Assembly (NCBI RefSeq): GCF_018320785.1 | Contig: NC_054881.1 | Location: 20,646,275-20,710,274, forward strand | Source of the DNA: Cheilinus undulatus | Taxonomy: Eukaryota > Chordata > Actinopteri > Labriformes > Labridae | DNA length: 64,000 nucleotides | Reading direction: 5' to 3' | Part shown: in pieces, positions 61,493-64,000 of the stretch | Layout: each line of letters begins with the position of its first letter | Position numbering within the stretch: the stretch's first letter is position 1 | Position numbers and translations under genes: made by a program | The notes under the pieces: model-generated | The model's input: only the letters and a program-made list of their open reading frames with translations | Database searches by the model: none | What the model was told of the DNA's origin: nothing

Positions 61493-63150
61493 AAATAAAA
61501 ACCTGCTTTCATTGGTAGATTGAGGATTATAATACAAACCTGACCACAGAAAAAGGAATTTGTTATGGATTTAGGATATAAGGAGACAGCAAAAGAAGGT
61601 AAATATTTGATAACACGATGTTCAGAAGATGTCTGAGCTGTCTGTGAGGGTTTTTTTTAAGTAAAATAAAATATTAAGGATCAGTGGTGGACTTATTTTC
61701 CATCACTGTAGCTGCAGTGAGACACTGATGTGACCTAACAAAAGTTAAGGGAAAATAAAACATGCGATTAATCACAATTTTAAAAAATAGTGCATTGATT
61801 GTGGACCTTCATTAATCGCAATTAACCGTAATTCATTTGAATGATTTAATGGATTCTGCTTTTTTTTTTTTTTAATCAGTTTCAACATCAACATTAATGA
61901 TTTTCCTGAGCTTGTATTTTGATGTTTCAATCCATAACACATTTCTTTTCTGTGGTTAAGTTTGTATTATGATCTCCAATCAACCTATGATGGCAGGTTT
62001 GTATTTAAAAAGTCAATTAACTTTAAACTGGTTTAAAATGAAAACTATTGGAATTTTAAAACGTGATTAAAAAGGGTGCGATTTATTTGGATTAACCACA
62101 GAAATTCAGATATTTCTTGTGATTAAATTCCTTTTATACAATACACACCACAAGTTTCAGTTGAATCTCAGTCAGGTGAACTGTGCGATATAAAACATTT
62201 ATAGACCTTGATGATCTACTTTGGTCTGCATTGTTTCCTAGTGTAAACTGGGAAAGAAATCTGAAGCTTGCACTGCATTAAGCACATTCATGCAGCCCAT
62301 TGAAATTTTATTTAGACTTTACTGCAAGTATTATTCCTTTATTAACAGTATAAAAGTTTAAATAGTCAAGCTGATGTTGGAACTTTAATTGAAAAACAAA
62401 TTTGAAAAATCCTACTTATTATCAAGGTTTATTTTTGTCCTGTATTATATGTATGCTATTCCTTCTCTGAGTCAAAGCTAAATTTGTATACCACACTGGT
62501 ACATTTATATATTAAATGTATGATGTAGGCTGCTGTGTGTTGTCAGTCTGTCCTGTAAAGTTGAAATGACCTTTGGCTGAAGGATATTTGACAGTAATGC
62601 TTGTAATCTCTGTGTATATTCAGTTAAAGTCAACAGGTTAAAGTTTTGTTTATGTCACCTTCAGTTCAATTAAATAAACCACATCTTTGTTTTGCCTTCA
62701 TGTTGTGGTTCTACTTGTTAGAGCATGTAGAGACATGACACAAACTCACATACAAATGTAAATGGAGCTGCCTATTACAGCTCAACAAGGGGCTACTTTC
62801 CTTAAAGACTCCCAATTGGTATTGAAATTGAGTACTTCATGAAAGTTGTCATGTCCAGGCTTGACTTGCTGGCTACTGTCAAAACAAGTCTGGTAATTCC
62901 CTAAAATAGAAATAGTTTTGTGATTTTACAGGTTTGAAAAAAGACATGTTTATTTTTTACTCCTTAATATCTTAACCCTTAGTTAGTTTTAATGTGTGCC
63001 TTAGAGGAAAGCATAAAGAGGGGATAGCCTCAAATATAAAGTGTTTTAAATTTAGCCAAAATCAAAGATATTGAATAGGCTCTACTGTGAATCATACACA
63101 GAGGAACTGAAACTGAATGAATTGAGAGAAAAGTGGGTGTGCACACAGTG
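61493..63150. other. Intergenic upstream of aplnr
   Basis: AT-rich DNA with several ATTAATCGCAATTAAC-like words (61200-61240, 61760-61830, 62060-62130), possibly remnants of a dispersed repeat. No gene seen. Confidence 0.45.
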
Positions 63151-63174
63151 AAAGAGCATGTTCTTCACAGCTGA

Positions 63175-63358
63175 GAGGAGGGGGGCAGTGGGAGGGAAGG
63201 AGGGGGCGTTCTGGGAGGGTACAAGTCTGCTGGAGTATATAAGGGTGGGCAGATCTCACATGTAGCAACAGTCTTCAGAACACTGACAACTTCTGTGGAC
63301 ATATCTGCACTGAACGTTTCTTTTTCTTTCACAAAGGACAAACAAAGAAGAAAACAGA
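63175..63358 (+). promoter_or_regulatory. aplnr core promoter and 5' UTR
   Basis: A TATA box TATATAAG at 63236-63243 follows a G-rich stretch (63176-63220: GGGAGGGAAGGAGGGGGCG, possible Sp1/KLF sites). The expected transcription start is about 63265-63275, giving a short unspliced 5' UTR of about 90 bases before the ATG at 63359. Confidence 0.75.
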
Positions 63359-64000
63359 ATGGAGATGGAGCCGACTGAAGGGCCTTATGATTACTACGAC
63401 TACGTGGAGACTGAAAACTCCACCATGTGTGACTATTCAGAGTGGACACCGTCATACTCCGTCATCCCGGTGCTGTACATGCTTATTTTCATCCTGGGCC
63501 TCTCTGGAAACGGGGTGGTCATCTTCACTGTGTGGAGAGCCCAAGGAAAGAGGCGAGCTGCAGATGTCTACATCGGCAACCTGGCCCTGGCTGACCTCAC
63601 CTTTGTGGTCACGCTGCCTCTGTGGGCAGTTTACACTGCCATGGGCTACCACTGGCCCTTTGGTGTGGCCCTGTGCAAGATCAGCAGCTATGTGGTGCTG
63701 CTCAATATGTACGCCAGCGTCTTCTGCCTCACCTGCATGAGCTTCGATCGCTACCTGGCCATTGTTCACTCGCTGTCCAGCACCCAGCTGCGTACCCGTG
63801 GCCACACAAGAGCTTGCCTCACAGCCATCTGGCTCCTGTCCAGTCTCCTGGCCGCCCCGACTCTGATCTTCAGAACGACAAAATATGATCCAACTAGCAA
63901 TCGCACATCCTGCGCCATGGACTTCAGCCTGGTGCTGACAAACAAAGAACAAGAGAGCCTGTGGATCGCTGGACTCAGTATTTCCTCCTCAGCTCTGGGT
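63359..64000 (+). CDS. aplnr: Apelin receptor, 5' part, cut by the window edge
   Basis: Class A GPCR for apelin and Elabela/Toddler, coupling to Gi; in fish it guides mesendoderm movement, heart and vessel formation. 214 codons are present without introns, ending in TM5 at the window edge. Visible: Asn20 (NST) glycosylation site in the acidic Tyr-rich N-terminus, Cys24, TM1 with GNGVVIF, TM2 NLALADLTFVVTLPLW, the TM3 cysteine in ALCKISSY, the DRY motif at residues 130-132, and in ECL2 an NRTSCAMDF segment. The sequence runs nearly identically to known vertebrate apelin receptors through TM2 and TM3. The first of two near in-frame ATGs (63359, 63365) is taken as the start. Whether it is fish aplnra or aplnrb is not resolved. 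Confidence 0.96.
   Translation, partial: MEMEPTEGPYDYYDYVETENSTMCDYSEWTPSYSVIPVLYMLIFILGLSGNGVVIFTVWRAQGKRRAADVYIGNLALADLTFVVTLPLWAVYTAMGYHWPFGVALCKISSYVVLLNMYASVFCLTCMSFDRYLAIVHSLSSTQLRTRGHTRACLTAIWLLSSLLAAPTLIFRTTKYDPTSNRTSCAMDFSLVLTNKEQESLWIAGLSISSSALG

Noticed and set aside
63452-63952. Minus-strand 166-codon frame
   Set aside because: Antisense shadow of the apelin receptor coding sequence.
1-64000. CRISPR arrays, operons, phage genes
   Set aside because: The window is vertebrate nuclear DNA; the tandem repeats found are minisatellites and transposon parts without spacer structure.

Overview
The window is nuclear DNA of a ray-finned (teleost) fish. Introns are long and AT-rich, three vertebrate protein genes are spliced and a fourth runs off the right edge, and the intergenic DNA is filled with fish-type Tc1-like and hAT transposons, tRNA-derived SINEs and minisatellites. 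The species cannot be named from the sequence alone.

Layout. 1-6346: no coding gene; it holds a decayed Tc1-like element, a 964-bp palindromic inverted-repeat element and probably the 3' UTR of the prion gene. 6347-11459 (minus): a teleost prion protein gene whose reading frame appears to be split by a 3.1-kb intron, with a putative non-coding first exon near 11.46 kb and a hAT element with a perfect 8-bp target duplication inserted just upstream. 14.7-27.05 kb (plus): pptc7, a mitochondrial PP2C-type phosphatase, six coding exons, with a palindromic CRE in its 5' flank and a long 3' UTR. 28.7-36.75 kb (plus): tbc1d10a (EPI64), a Rab-GAP of the TBC family, nine coding exons, ending in the PDZ-binding tail DTYL and preceded by three upstream ATGs. 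About 40-63.2 kb: a 23-kb gene-poor stretch of Tc1 fragments, SINEs, a polypurine minisatellite, a degenerate TATCC-type array, a 139-bp tandem array nested in a transposon, and a split direct duplication. 63.36-64.0 kb (plus): the 5' part of aplnr, the apelin receptor, behind a clear TATA box and cut by the window edge.

The four genes do not form a pathway. The prion and pptc7 genes are divergent, about 3.7 kb apart, and each gene seems to have its own promoter. The most unusual points are the intron that splits the prion frame, a possible alternative terminal exon in pptc7 intron 3, the nested and tandemly expanded repeat at 56-58 kb, the split tandem duplication at 55.8-61.0 kb, and a SINE family with three copies, two of them in long near-perfect target duplications. 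I did not find a convincing new multi-gene system.
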